From: an uncultured Prevotella sp.
GTDB taxonomy: Bacteria; Bacteroidota; Bacteroidia; Bacteroidales; Bacteroidaceae
Length of the DNA stretch: 17,444 nt
Assembly: GCA_900770025.1 (NCBI GenBank)
Contig: CAAGIW010000002.1
Location: 1-17,444, forward strand
Direction of reading: 5' to 3'
Part shown: positions 8,051 through 15,769 of the stretch, one piece after another
Layout of the letters: each line of letters begins with the position of its first letter
Numbering within the stretch: the first letter of the stretch is position 1
Program-made: the position numbers and the translations under genes
The notes under the pieces: model-generated
What the model was told of the DNA's origin: nothing
Seen by the model: only the letters and a program-made list of their open reading frames with translations
The model's database searches: none

Positions 8051-8282
8051 AACTAACAGATTCTCTTGGGAAATACAAACTGAAACTGTGTCTTTCGGAG
8101 TGCAAAGGCATCGGAATGGGATGCTCATCCCCTACGTTCCACATCAAGGAACGCTTCCTTTAAACCAAACAGCAGTTCCCATCAAACTTCCATGATGAGA
8201 GAAAAAACTCGGATTTATCGGTTTTTCTTCGTGTATCTCAGGAAAAACAAGTAACTTAGTCTTGATGTTTGATTGGTTATTC

Positions 8283-8414
8283 ATGGAGAATAAAGATATA
8301 AACAGGCTAAGGTTGGCTCACGCTACACAACCGTCTCTTTATATTCTCGATAAGATAACGGCTATCTTGGAGATTGATATATGAGAACGGCTGAACGGAA
8401 GAAATAAACAATAG
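8283..8414 (+). pseudogene. Decayed XRE-type helix-turn-helix regulator
   Basis: The frame from ATG 8283 begins MENKDINRLRLA, like the first helix of small Cro/C1-type regulators. It then jumps directly to TQPSLYILDKITAILEID, like the last helices of the same fold. The central DNA-binding helices (about 30 residues) appear to be deleted. A TGA at 8382-8384 interrupts the frame where family members commonly have Arg, so CGA to TGA is likely. The frame then continues ERLNGRNKQ to a TAG at 8412-8414. The gene ends 6 nt before the rhuM relic, which suggests a former two-gene operon. Recognition is by eye from family pattern; the deletion is inferred. Confidence 0.55.
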
Positions 8415-8420
8415 CGCACA

Positions 8421-8626
8421 ATGGATAAAGGACAAATCATATTATACCAACCCCCGATGGTGAATCGAAGATAGAGGTCAGGTTGGAGAACGACACTGTG
8501 TGGCTCTCGGCAGACCAAATGGCGGAACTTTTTCAGAGAAACAAATCTACCATATCCAGACATACAAAGAATGTGCTGGAGGATGGGGAGCCGGACGAAA
8601 GTTCAGTTGTTGCGTTTTTTGACTGA
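8421..8626 (+). pseudogene. Truncated, frameshifted rhuM (virulence RhuM family) relic
   Basis: ATG 8421 opens MDKGQIILYQ. The frame then breaks at the C-run 8451-8455. Reading resumes one base out of phase at 8456 with DGESKIEVRLENDTVWLS, then ADQMAELFQRNKSTISRH and later ESSVVAFF, before a TGA at 8624-8626. This is the N-terminal signature of the RhuM family (vWLs-QMAELF-STISrHikNv), whose members are normally over 300 residues. One lost base in the C-run explains the frameshift, and family similarity ends after VVAFF, near 8620. RhuM proteins are common on mobile and pathogenicity islands; their function is poorly defined. The remnant is clearly non-functional as a full protein. Confidence 0.8.
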
Positions 8627-8668
8627 CCCTCAAAATGGATAGTGCAGAGGGGTTAGGGGCAAAAAAGA

Positions 8669-8704
8669 TACCCGAAAAAGTATTTTTGTGTACTTTTTCG
8701 GGTA
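8669..8704 (-). terminator. Intrinsic terminator of the tRNA-Ser gene
   Basis: TACCCGAAAAAGTA (8669-8682) and TACTTTTTCGGGTA (8691-8704) form a perfect 14-bp stem with an 8-nt loop. Read on the minus strand the hairpin is followed by TCTTTTTTG, a good T-run. It lies 36 nt beyond the 3' end of the tRNA, so it is the expected terminator of that transcript. Confidence 0.85.
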
Positions 8705-8740
8705 CTTAATTTGTAAATGCTTGATATTCAAGCTTGATTG

Positions 8741-8825
8741 CGGAGAGAGAGGGATTCGAACCCCCGGTGCCTCTCAGCACGACGGTTTTCAAGACCGTTG
8801 TAATCGACCACTCTACCATCTCTCC
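8741..8825 (-). tRNA. tRNA-Ser, anticodon UGA
   Basis: The minus strand folds into an 85-nt class II tRNA. The acceptor stem is GGAGAGA/TCTCTCC with discriminator G, the anticodon stem ACGGT/ACCGT encloses loop CTTGAAA (anticodon TGA, reading UCA codons), and a long variable arm follows, as required for serine. The T arm has GGGGG-TTCGAAT-CCCTC with one G-T pair. The 3' CCA is not encoded and must be added by tRNA nucleotidyltransferase. It has its own consensus promoter at 8878-8909 and terminator at 8669-8704. Gene relics lie just downstream of its 3' end. Confidence 0.97.
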
Positions 8826-8877
8826 AGAAGTGTCAGCGCGTTTCAGTCAACACGAAACGTGGTCGCTAAATCGTGCG

Positions 8878-8909
8878 CAAAGGTAGATAGTTTTTTTGGA
8901 ATAGACAAA
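8878..8909 (-). promoter_or_regulatory. Consensus promoter for tRNA-Ser
   Basis: On the minus strand TTTG (8906-8909) is followed after 20 nt by TACCTTTG (8878-8885). Both elements and the spacer match the Bacteroidota consensus exactly. Transcription should start near 8873, leaving about 48 nt of 5' leader to be removed by RNase P. Confidence 0.8.
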
Positions 8910-8923
8910 TATTTATGCGCTTT

Positions 8924-8956
8924 TTTGTCGAAAAAAAACTAAAAGTGCTACCTTTG
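8924..8956 (+). promoter_or_regulatory. mutS2: Consensus promoter for mutS2, implying a leaderless mRNA
   Basis: TTTG (8924-8927) and TACCTTTG (8949-8956) are separated by 21 nt, a complete Bacteroidota promoter. The last G of the -7 box is only 4 nt before the mutS2 ATG at 8961, so transcription is predicted to start at or within a few bases of the start codon. It is divergent from the tRNA-Ser promoter, with only 14 nt between their -33 elements. Confidence 0.78.
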
Positions 8957-8960
8957 TAGC

Positions 8961-11519
8961 ATGATTTATCCCGAAAACTTTGAAGAAAAGATAGGTTTTG
9001 ACGAAATAAAGCGGATGCTCAAAGAGCAATGTGTAAGCACTATGGGATGTGAGAAGGTGGATGAATTGGCCTTTTCATACCAGTATGACATTGTGAGTGA
9101 GCGTCTTCAGCAGGTGCAGGAGTTTTCTGCATTACGGCAGAGTGGGGCGGAGCCTTTTACGCTTCAGACTTTTTTTGATGTGCGTCCGTGTGTGCAGCGT
9201 CTGCGTTTGGAGGGCACCCATTTGGAAGAGGAGGAACTGTTCGACCTGTTGCGCTCTTTGATTGCGGTGACTGCCATTGCCAAAAGAGTGAGAGCCACCG
9301 AGGAGGATGAACCCGAAGGGACTGATGACGAGGAGGATGCTGTGCGCCGTTTCTCCTATCCCGCTTTGGCAGCTATGGCAGAAGGGGTGGCCAACTTTGC
9401 CATACCTGTGAGGAAGATAGAGCAGATACTTGACAAATACGGCAAAATCAAGGACAATGCTTCGCAACAGTTGTATGGCATCCGACGCGAGTTGGAAAAG
9501 ACTGCCAACAGCATTTCCCACACATTATATAATATACTGAGGGCCGCTCAGAGTGAGGGCTTGGTGGATAAGGATGTGACCCCGGCCATGCGCGACGGGC
9601 GACTGGTGATACCTGTGGCTCCTGCGCTGAAAAAACGGGTCAAGGGCATTGTGCATGACGAGTCGGCCACGGGAAAGACCGTGTTTATAGAGCCGGTGCA
9701 GGTGGTGGAAGCCAACAACAGGGTGCGCGAACTGGAGGCTGAGGAGCGGAGAGAGATTATCCGCATTCTGACAGAAGTGTCGCGCGACATCCGTCCGTAT
9801 GTGGACGACATGATGCAGGCCTGTCATTTTCTGGCCATGATTGATATGACCCAGGCGCGTGCCGTGGTGGCTGAAACGATGGGAGCCATCTGTCCTCCGT
9901 TGACCGACGCCCCGCTGATGGATTGGATCCAAGCCCGTCACCCATTGCTGCAGGTGGCTCTTGCACGGCAAGAGAAGAAGGTGGTGCCGTTAGATATTGC
10001 TCTGGACGACAAGCAGCGTATATTGATTATCTCGGGTCCTAACGCCGGCGGAAAGTCGGTGTGTCTCAAAACGGTGGGACTGTTGCAGTATATGTTGCAG
10101 TGCGGTTTGCCCGTTCCCTTGAGCGAGCGTTCCAAGGCCGGTATCTTCGAGGATGTGATGATGGACATTGGTGACCAGCAGAGCATCAGCGACGACCTGA
10201 GTACCTATTCAGGTCATTTGCTGAACATGAAGAACATGATGAGAAAGGCCGGCAACAGCACCCTGCTGCTCATTGACGAGTTTGGCGGAGGCACCGAGCC
10301 GATGATAGGTGCGGCCATTGCGCAGAGCGTGCTGGCACAGTTCTGCAAGAAGCAGGCCTTCGGCGTAATCACCACCCATTACCAGAACCTGAAGCATTAT
10401 GCCGACGAGCACGAGGGCATCGTCAATGGAGCCATGCTCTACGACAGGCACGAGATGAGACCCTTGTTCCAGTTGGCCATTGGCAGGCCCGGCTCTTCCT
10501 TTGCCATAGAGATAGCCCGCAAGACAGGACTGCCCGAAGAGGTGATAGCAGAGGCCACCTCGATAGTGGGCACCGACTATATTCAGAGCGACAAGTATCT
10601 GCAAGACATCGTGAGAGACAAACGCTACTGGGAGGGCAAGCGCCAGAACATACGCAAGCACGAGAAGACACTGGAAGAGCAGGCCGCACGCTATGAACAG
10701 GATATAGAGGAACTGCAGAAGAGCCGAAAAGCCATTCTGCAAAAAGCCCAACAGCAGGCCAAGGAATTGTTGGAGGAAAGCAACAAGCGCATCGAGAATG
10801 TGATACGCGAGATACGTGAGTCGCAGGCGGAAAAGGAAGAGACGCGCAGAATGAGGGAAGAACTCAAGGAGTTCAAGCAGGAGGTGTTGCAGATAGACAC
10901 CAAGGCCAAGGATGAACTGATAGAAAAGAAAATGCGCCAGATTCTGGAGCGCCGCCAGCGCAAGGAGCAGCGGAAAAAGGAGGGAGCCCAGAAAGCATTG
11001 GCTGCGTCTGCCAAGAGCAGTGAACCCAAGGCGCCCTCCTCCAAGGGCGAGGTGGTATGTGGTTCGTATGCCCGCATCAAGGGAGTGAACACCGTGGGGC
11101 GTGTGGAACAGATACAGGGCAACAATGCCGTACTGGTATGCGGCGATGTGCGCACCCGAGTGAAACTGAAGATGCTGGAGCTTGCCGATGCCCCCAGACA
11201 GGAGAAGCAGAGCATCACCTATGTGTCCACCTATAGCCGGATGACCCGCGAAACCATGGACAGCCGAAAGCTCAACTTCAAGCAGGACTTGGATGTGCGC
11301 GGTATGCGTGGCGAGGAGGCCGTCAATGTGGTGGCCCGATTCATTGATGATGCCACTCTTGTGGGCATGAGCAGGGTGCGCATCCTGCATGGCACGGGTA
11401 CAGGGGTGCTGCGCCAACTCATCAGACAGTATCTCAACACAGTGCCCAATGTGGTGGACTGCAGGGATGAACATGTGCAGTTCGGAGGTGCCGGCATCAC
11501 CGTGGTGGATATGGAATAG
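8961..11519 (+). CDS. mutS2: Endonuclease MutS2 (MutS-family ATPase with Smr domain)
   Basis: This 852-residue cytoplasmic protein has the complete MutS2 architecture. An N-terminal core/lever region opens with MIYPENFEEKIGF, typical of Bacteroidota MutS2, which fixes the start. The MutS ATPase follows with Walker A GPNAGGKS (359-366), the DIGDQQSISDDLSTYSGH signature and Walker B LLLIDEF (Asp439, Glu440). A long charged coiled coil (about 550-690), a KOW-like segment and a C-terminal Smr nuclease domain complete it; the Smr domain has LDVRG (777-781) and HGTGTG (810-815). MutS2 lacks the mismatch-binding domain. Known roles in the family are suppression of homologous recombination (Helicobacter) and rescue of collided ribosomes (Bacillus). 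Smr LDxRG/HGxGxG are both intact. It is slightly longer than the usual 780-830 residues, mainly in the coiled coil. It lies between a tRNA and pectin genes without obvious functional link. Confidence 0.97.
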   Translation: MIYPENFEEKIGFDEIKRMLKEQCVSTMGCEKVDELAFSYQYDIVSERLQQVQEFSALRQSGAEPFTLQTFFDVRPCVQRLRLEGTHLEEEELFDLLRSLIAVTAIAKRVRATEEDEPEGTDDEEDAVRRFSYPALAAMAEGVANFAIPVRKIEQILDKYGKIKDNASQQLYGIRRELEKTANSISHTLYNILRAAQSEGLVDKDVTPAMRDGRLVIPVAPALKKRVKGIVHDESATGKTVFIEPVQVVEANNRVRELEAEERREIIRILTEVSRDIRPYVDDMMQACHFLAMIDMTQARAVVAETMGAICPPLTDAPLMDWIQARHPLLQVALARQEKKVVPLDIALDDKQRILIISGPNAGGKSVCLKTVGLLQYMLQCGLPVPLSERSKAGIFEDVMMDIGDQQSISDDLSTYSGHLLNMKNMMRKAGNSTLLLIDEFGGGTEPMIGAAIAQSVLAQFCKKQAFGVITTHYQNLKHYADEHEGIVNGAMLYDRHEMRPLFQLAIGRPGSSFAIEIARKTGLPEEVIAEATSIVGTDYIQSDKYLQDIVRDKRYWEGKRQNIRKHEKTLEEQAARYEQDIEELQKSRKAILQKAQQQAKELLEESNKRIENVIREIRESQAEKEETRRMREELKEFKQEVLQIDTKAKDELIEKKMRQILERRQRKEQRKKEGAQKALAASAKSSEPKAPSSKGEVVCGSYARIKGVNTVGRVEQIQGNNAVLVCGDVRTRVKLKMLELADAPRQEKQSITYVSTYSRMTRETMDSRKLNFKQDLDVRGMRGEEAVNVVARFIDDATLVGMSRVRILHGTGTGVLRQLIRQYLNTVPNVVDCRDEHVQFGGAGITVVDME

Positions 11520-11601
11520 TGCACCAATGTGATGGATGGAACGTGACAAGGGCGTGCCCTCTGACAGATATACAATCAAGAACAATAAAACCAAAAACAC
11601 G

Positions 11602-13605
11602 ATGATAAGGAAGAATTTGATAACATGTCTTTTGTCGGCCATGGCATGCTGTGGTCTGACAAGTGTAGAAGCCCAGAATCCCGTAGTGGGGGATTATGGC
11701 TATTTGTATTGTCACATGAGTGGCAGGGGCGAGTGGACGGCCTATGCTCTGAGCCGTGACGGATTGCACTATCACGATCTGCTGAACGGAGATTCCATTT
11801 TCTCGCCGTCGCAGATGGCGCAGATAGAGGGAGGCACACGCGATGCCTATATCTGTCGCACCCATGATGCCAAGGCCTATCTGATGGTGACCACAGACAT
11901 GTGTGTGCGCAAAAGCAAGGTGTGGGACAACTACGGCATCAATCTGTTGCGGAGCGACGACCTGATTCATTGGACTTCTGTCACCTTCGATTTCCGGAAG
12001 GGTCCGCAGATATTCAGCAATCCCGATGCTCCCGACGTGTATCACAACTGGAGCACCATCAACCGTGTGTGGGCTCCGCAGATATTCTGGGATGCCACCT
12101 ACACATGGCCCGATGGCAGGAAGGGAGGCTACATGATTTATTACTCCCTTTGGAACCGAGGAGAGGAAGCCTACGACAGAATGTATTATTCGTATGCCGA
12201 CGAGAGTTTCACCACACTCACCAAACCGCAACTGCTGTTCGATTGGGGATATGCCACGATTGATGCCGACATCAATTATCTGGCCACCGACAGCCTTTAC
12301 CACATGATGATAAAGAAAGAGGGGGGCAAGCCCGGACTGTTCACCTCCACGGCCCCATCACTCACCGGTCCGTGGAGTGCCCCTGTGGATGACGACTACA
12401 TTGATTTTGAAGGCAAGAAGAAGTGTGAGGGAGTGTCCGCTTTCCAGTTGGCCGGACACGAGGATTGGCTCATCGGCTATATAGAATATTCCTCCAATCC
12501 CCGCAGATACCGCATCTGCAAGGCCGACAAGTATATGCGCAATTTCTCTCAGCCGCGCGACATAGAGGGAGTCAATGGTCCGCAGCATGGGTCGTTTATG
12601 CGCCTCACCCGTGAGGAGTACGACCGTCTGCAGCAGTGGAGCGACAGTTTGCAGCACCTGCACGTGGCCCCCAACAAGAACAATCCGGTGATAGGCGGAC
12701 TATATGCCGACCCGGAGATACTGTACAGCGAGAAGACGGGGAAGTATTATCTCTATCCCACTACCGATGGTCAGCGCAACTGGTTGAACCATGATGCCAA
12801 GGTGTTCTCGTCTGATGATTTGAAGAACTGGCAATACGAGGGCGTGGTGTTCGACTTGCCTACGCAGTGCCCTTGGGCCAAAGAGAAGTTGTGGGCTCCC
12901 TGCATCATTGAGAAGAAGGTGGGCAAGAAGAAGTACAAATACTATTATTATTATACGGCCAACGGCAATATTGGAGTGGCCGTGGCCGACCATCCCACCG
13001 GACCTTTCAAGGATGTGCTTGGCAAACCCTTGCTCAGTGAGCGTCCGCATGGAGAGAAGGGTGGACAGGTGATAGACCCTGATGTGTTCCAAGACCCTCA
13101 AAGCGGCAAGTATTACCTGTATTGGGGCAATGGCTTCTTGGCCGTGTCGGAACTGGGAGAAGACATGACCTCCATCAAGAACACCCGTGTGCTGATACAC
13201 CGCAGCGAAAAAGCCAAGTACCAGTACAATGAGGGCACATACGTGTTTTATCGCAACGGCAAGTATTATTTCACTTGGTCGGAAAACGATACCCGCAGTG
13301 CACTCTACAGGGTGAGATACCTGATCAGCGACAGTCCTACTGCTCTGGTGTGCGATGGCAAGCCCGCCATGCCGCAGCGTCAGATACTGTTGCAGCAAAA
13401 CCCTGCCTTGGGCATCTATGGCACCGGTCATCATGCCGTGCTGCAGAAGCCCGGTACCGATGAATGGCTGATAGTGTATCATCGCTTTGCCCGTCCAGAG
13501 GCCATCAAGTTGGGCTGGGATGCCGGCTACAACCGTGAAGTCTGCATCGACAAGCTGGAATTTCAACCCGACGGAACCATCAAGCCCGTGCAGCCCTCCT
13601 TGTAA
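11602..13605 (+). CDS. Secreted protein with two GH43-like beta-propellers
   Basis: This 667-residue secreted protein starts with a signal peptide (about 1-24, ending VEA). Residues about 30-345 form a GH43-like propeller with RDA (Asp81), IDAD (Asp221) and CEG (Glu276) in the positions of the catalytic base, pKa modulator and acid. Residues about 360-665 form a second, more canonical GH43 propeller with YADPE (Asp370), LWAPCI, IDPDVF (Asp492) and NEGTY (Glu544). GH43 enzymes remove arabinofuranose, xylose or galactose residues from plant cell-wall glycans; by context, pectin side chains are likely. Subfamily cannot be assigned by eye, and activity of the N-terminal module is uncertain since RDA replaces the usual DP. 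Start at 11602 is set by the signal peptide and the A-rich upstream sequence. It begins 82 nt after mutS2 and no strong promoter or terminator is visible between them. Confidence 0.88.
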   Translation: MIRKNLITCLLSAMACCGLTSVEAQNPVVGDYGYLYCHMSGRGEWTAYALSRDGLHYHDLLNGDSIFSPSQMAQIEGGTRDAYICRTHDAKAYLMVTTDMCVRKSKVWDNYGINLLRSDDLIHWTSVTFDFRKGPQIFSNPDAPDVYHNWSTINRVWAPQIFWDATYTWPDGRKGGYMIYYSLWNRGEEAYDRMYYSYADESFTTLTKPQLLFDWGYATIDADINYLATDSLYHMMIKKEGGKPGLFTSTAPSLTGPWSAPVDDDYIDFEGKKKCEGVSAFQLAGHEDWLIGYIEYSSNPRRYRICKADKYMRNFSQPRDIEGVNGPQHGSFMRLTREEYDRLQQWSDSLQHLHVAPNKNNPVIGGLYADPEILYSEKTGKYYLYPTTDGQRNWLNHDAKVFSSDDLKNWQYEGVVFDLPTQCPWAKEKLWAPCIIEKKVGKKKYKYYYYYTANGNIGVAVADHPTGPFKDVLGKPLLSERPHGEKGGQVIDPDVFQDPQSGKYYLYWGNGFLAVSELGEDMTSIKNTRVLIHRSEKAKYQYNEGTYVFYRNGKYYFTWSENDTRSALYRVRYLISDSPTALVCDGKPAMPQRQILLQQNPALGIYGTGHHAVLQKPGTDEWLIVYHRFARPEAIKLGWDAGYNREVCIDKLEFQPDGTIKPVQPSL

Positions 13606-13678
13606 TACCTTATAATATAATGTGAAAACATTTGGCGGTGATTCACCGTCGTTACCTTCAAAACCATACAACAATCAG

Positions 13679-15766
13679 ATGAAAAACATTGCGCGCAGTT
13701 TGGCCTTGTTCGTGGTCTCGTTAGGCATGGCTGCTACGACAGCAGGCCAGTCGTGGACAGCCGACAATGGCAATGGCACCTTTACCAATCCGCTTTTTTA
13801 TGATGAGTTTTCTGATCCCGACATTCTCAGGGTGGGCGACGACTATTATCTTGCCGGCACCACCATGCACACTGTGCCAGGCGTCAATATCCTTCATTCC
13901 AAGGAATTGGTCAACTGGACCCAGGTGAGCTATTGTTTCGATCGCTTTGATTTCAACGATCCCGCCTTCTCGCTCGATGGGGGGCGTGAGGTGTATGGGC
14001 AGGGCGTATGGGCTCCCTGCATCCGTTATCACAAAGGCCAGTTCTATGTGTTCACCAATGTCAACGGCAAGGGCCTGCAGGCCTACATCGCATCCGACAT
14101 CAAGGGCCCCTGGAAGCATGTGCAGGTGAAGGGGAATATATACGACCTCTCGGTGCTTTTTGATGACGACGACAAGATATATGCCATCTATGGATATGGC
14201 AGTGTGAAGTGCTGTGAACTCAAGTCAGACCTCAGTGAACCTGTGCCCGGGACGGCACGTGAAATCATCCCAGAAGGGACAGCAGTGGGAGAGGGGCACC
14301 ACATGTACAAGATCAACGGGTATTATTATCTCATCTCCACCGACTACAAACCCAATGGCCGCACCCTCTGTTCGCGCTCCAAAAGCATCTGGGGACCCTA
14401 TGAGACCATCACGATTACAGCCGATGAAACCTATGGCTACCATGCAGCACCCATGACACAAGTCAAGGGGCGTATCGTGGATAACGGCACTCCCATCACC
14501 ATTCTGCCGCCTCAGAAGGGAGCCACAGCCTGTTCCAATGCCCATCAGGGAGGCATCGTCTCCACTCCCGACGGACAGTGGTGGGCGTTGCTGATGCAAG
14601 ACTTCCATTCCTTGGGGCGCACCGTGGACCTGATGCCTGTGACATGGAAAGACGGATGGCCGATGATAGGCTTGGAAGGAAATCCGGGCAGGGCTCCCCG
14701 CACCTGGCTCAAACCCTCGACAGGGTGTGACACCATCACTCCACATGCTCCCTATCAGCGCAACGACGACTTCAACGGCAGGCAACTGCAGCGGATATGG
14801 CAGTGGAACCACAATCCTGACGACACGAAATGGTGCCTGAAAAAAGGAAGGCTGCGCATCTGTTCATCGCCTGCTTCACAACTGCTGTGGGCCAAGAACA
14901 CACTAACACAGCGGGCCATCGGTCCGGTGTCGCAAACCATTGTGGAGCTCTATACCGCCCATCTTCAGGATGGCGATGTGGCAGGCTTGGGCAACATCAA
15001 CATGCCCTGCTCGTGGGTGGGCGTGCACAAGATGGACAAAACACTCACCCTCAAATGCTTCACGCAACACAAGAACGATACGGTGTGTGTGCCCCTGCCG
15101 GCAGAGACCAAGCGGATATGGCTGATGCTCGATGGGGATTATGACAACGACAGGGCCATCTACAAGTATTCACTCAACGGTACCGATTTCCATACTATCG
15201 GTCAGCAGATGACACTCAGCTATCAGTTGATCACGTTTCAGGGGTCTCGTCCGTCGCTGTTTGTGTTCAACAGCAAGGGCAAGGAGGGCGGTTATGCCGA
15301 ATTTGACAATTTCAAAGTCATTGAACCCAAGGCAGACAGAAGCAACAACATACCGTATGGCAAGACGATACGCATGGTGAACCTTGCCACCGGAATGCTT
15401 GCTGAGGCCACAACTCATGGGGTGCTCTACGATACTCCGGCCAAGAATGACAACCGCCGCACCCACTTCAAACTCATCGACCGCGGACAAGGCAAGGTGA
15501 TAGTGCAGTGTGCCGATGGCAGATACATCATGGCTGCCGGCATCGGAATGCCCGGCGATGTGCGAATGACCGATGATGTGGAGCGTGCCGAGGTGTTCAT
15601 GTATCAAGACTATTTAGACAGGCAGTTCATGCTGTTGTCCTTCCGCAGGCACACCTATCTGTGCAAAAGTCCCACCACAGGCAGTCCTTACGGTCTGGAC
15701 TGCAAGGGTCCCGACCCGGCTCGTGTCAATGGCTCTGTGTTCAGATGGGAGGAGGTGGAGCCGTAA
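13679..15766 (+). CDS. Secreted GH43 glycosidase with C-terminal sandwich and trefoil-like modules
   Basis: This 695-residue protein has a signal peptide (about 1-23, ending TTAGQ). The GH43 domain (about 30-350) shows FSDPDILR (Asp46), VWAPCI, YDLSVLFDDD (Asp156) and GEGHHMYK (Glu205), a complete family triad. Residues about 360-550 resemble the concanavalin A-like C-terminal domain of GH43 beta-xylosidase/arabinofuranosidase-type enzymes (NDDFNG near its start, AEFDNFKV near its end). The last 135 residues (about 558-692) look like a fascin-like or trefoil fold (VIVQCADGRYIMAAG), perhaps carbohydrate-binding. The likely job is removal of arabinose or xylose side chains from pectin or xylan. 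Start at 13679 is set by the signal peptide; the frame is open upstream to 13622 without a leader-like sequence. It follows the tandem GH43 gene by 73 nt, so the two probably form an operon. Confidence 0.9.
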   Translation: MKNIARSLALFVVSLGMAATTAGQSWTADNGNGTFTNPLFYDEFSDPDILRVGDDYYLAGTTMHTVPGVNILHSKELVNWTQVSYCFDRFDFNDPAFSLDGGREVYGQGVWAPCIRYHKGQFYVFTNVNGKGLQAYIASDIKGPWKHVQVKGNIYDLSVLFDDDDKIYAIYGYGSVKCCELKSDLSEPVPGTAREIIPEGTAVGEGHHMYKINGYYYLISTDYKPNGRTLCSRSKSIWGPYETITITADETYGYHAAPMTQVKGRIVDNGTPITILPPQKGATACSNAHQGGIVSTPDGQWWALLMQDFHSLGRTVDLMPVTWKDGWPMIGLEGNPGRAPRTWLKPSTGCDTITPHAPYQRNDDFNGRQLQRIWQWNHNPDDTKWCLKKGRLRICSSPASQLLWAKNTLTQRAIGPVSQTIVELYTAHLQDGDVAGLGNINMPCSWVGVHKMDKTLTLKCFTQHKNDTVCVPLPAETKRIWLMLDGDYDNDRAIYKYSLNGTDFHTIGQQMTLSYQLITFQGSRPSLFVFNSKGKEGGYAEFDNFKVIEPKADRSNNIPYGKTIRMVNLATGMLAEATTHGVLYDTPAKNDNRRTHFKLIDRGQGKVIVQCADGRYIMAAGIGMPGDVRMTDDVERAEVFMYQDYLDRQFMLLSFRRHTYLCKSPTTGSPYGLDCKGPDPARVNGSVFRWEEVEP

Positions 15767-15769
15767 GTC

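Larger units (their letters stand above)
7843..8282. other. Gene-free stretch with small hairpins and a tandem repeat
   Basis: I find no convincing coding sequence here; short frames have no family resemblance. Structures seen besides the crcB hairpin and the 22-bp repeat are ATAGAGA (7934-7940)/TCTCTAT (7952-7958), GGGATG-CT-CATCCC (8118-8131), and AAGGAA-CGC-TTCCTT (8146-8160) followed by TT. The last is terminator-like. The region looks more AT-rich than the neighbouring genes and leads into two gene relics, which suggests an eroded accessory insertion. Confidence 0.55.

Noticed and set aside
8741..8825. Duplicate tRNA 3' end marking an attachment site
   Set aside because: I found no second copy of the tRNA-Ser 3' segment within the window, so an att pair is not supported here.
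10209..11642. Long open frame on the minus strand opposite mutS2 (477 codons)
   Set aside because: It lies wholly opposite the conserved ATPase, coiled-coil and Smr parts of mutS2, has low-complexity composition and no recognisable domain. It is a shadow frame in GC-rich coding DNA.
13644..13666. CGGTGA-T-TCACCG palindrome between the two GH43 genes as a terminator
   Set aside because: The stem is short with almost no loop room, and no T-run follows. It could be an operator, but there is no supporting evidence.
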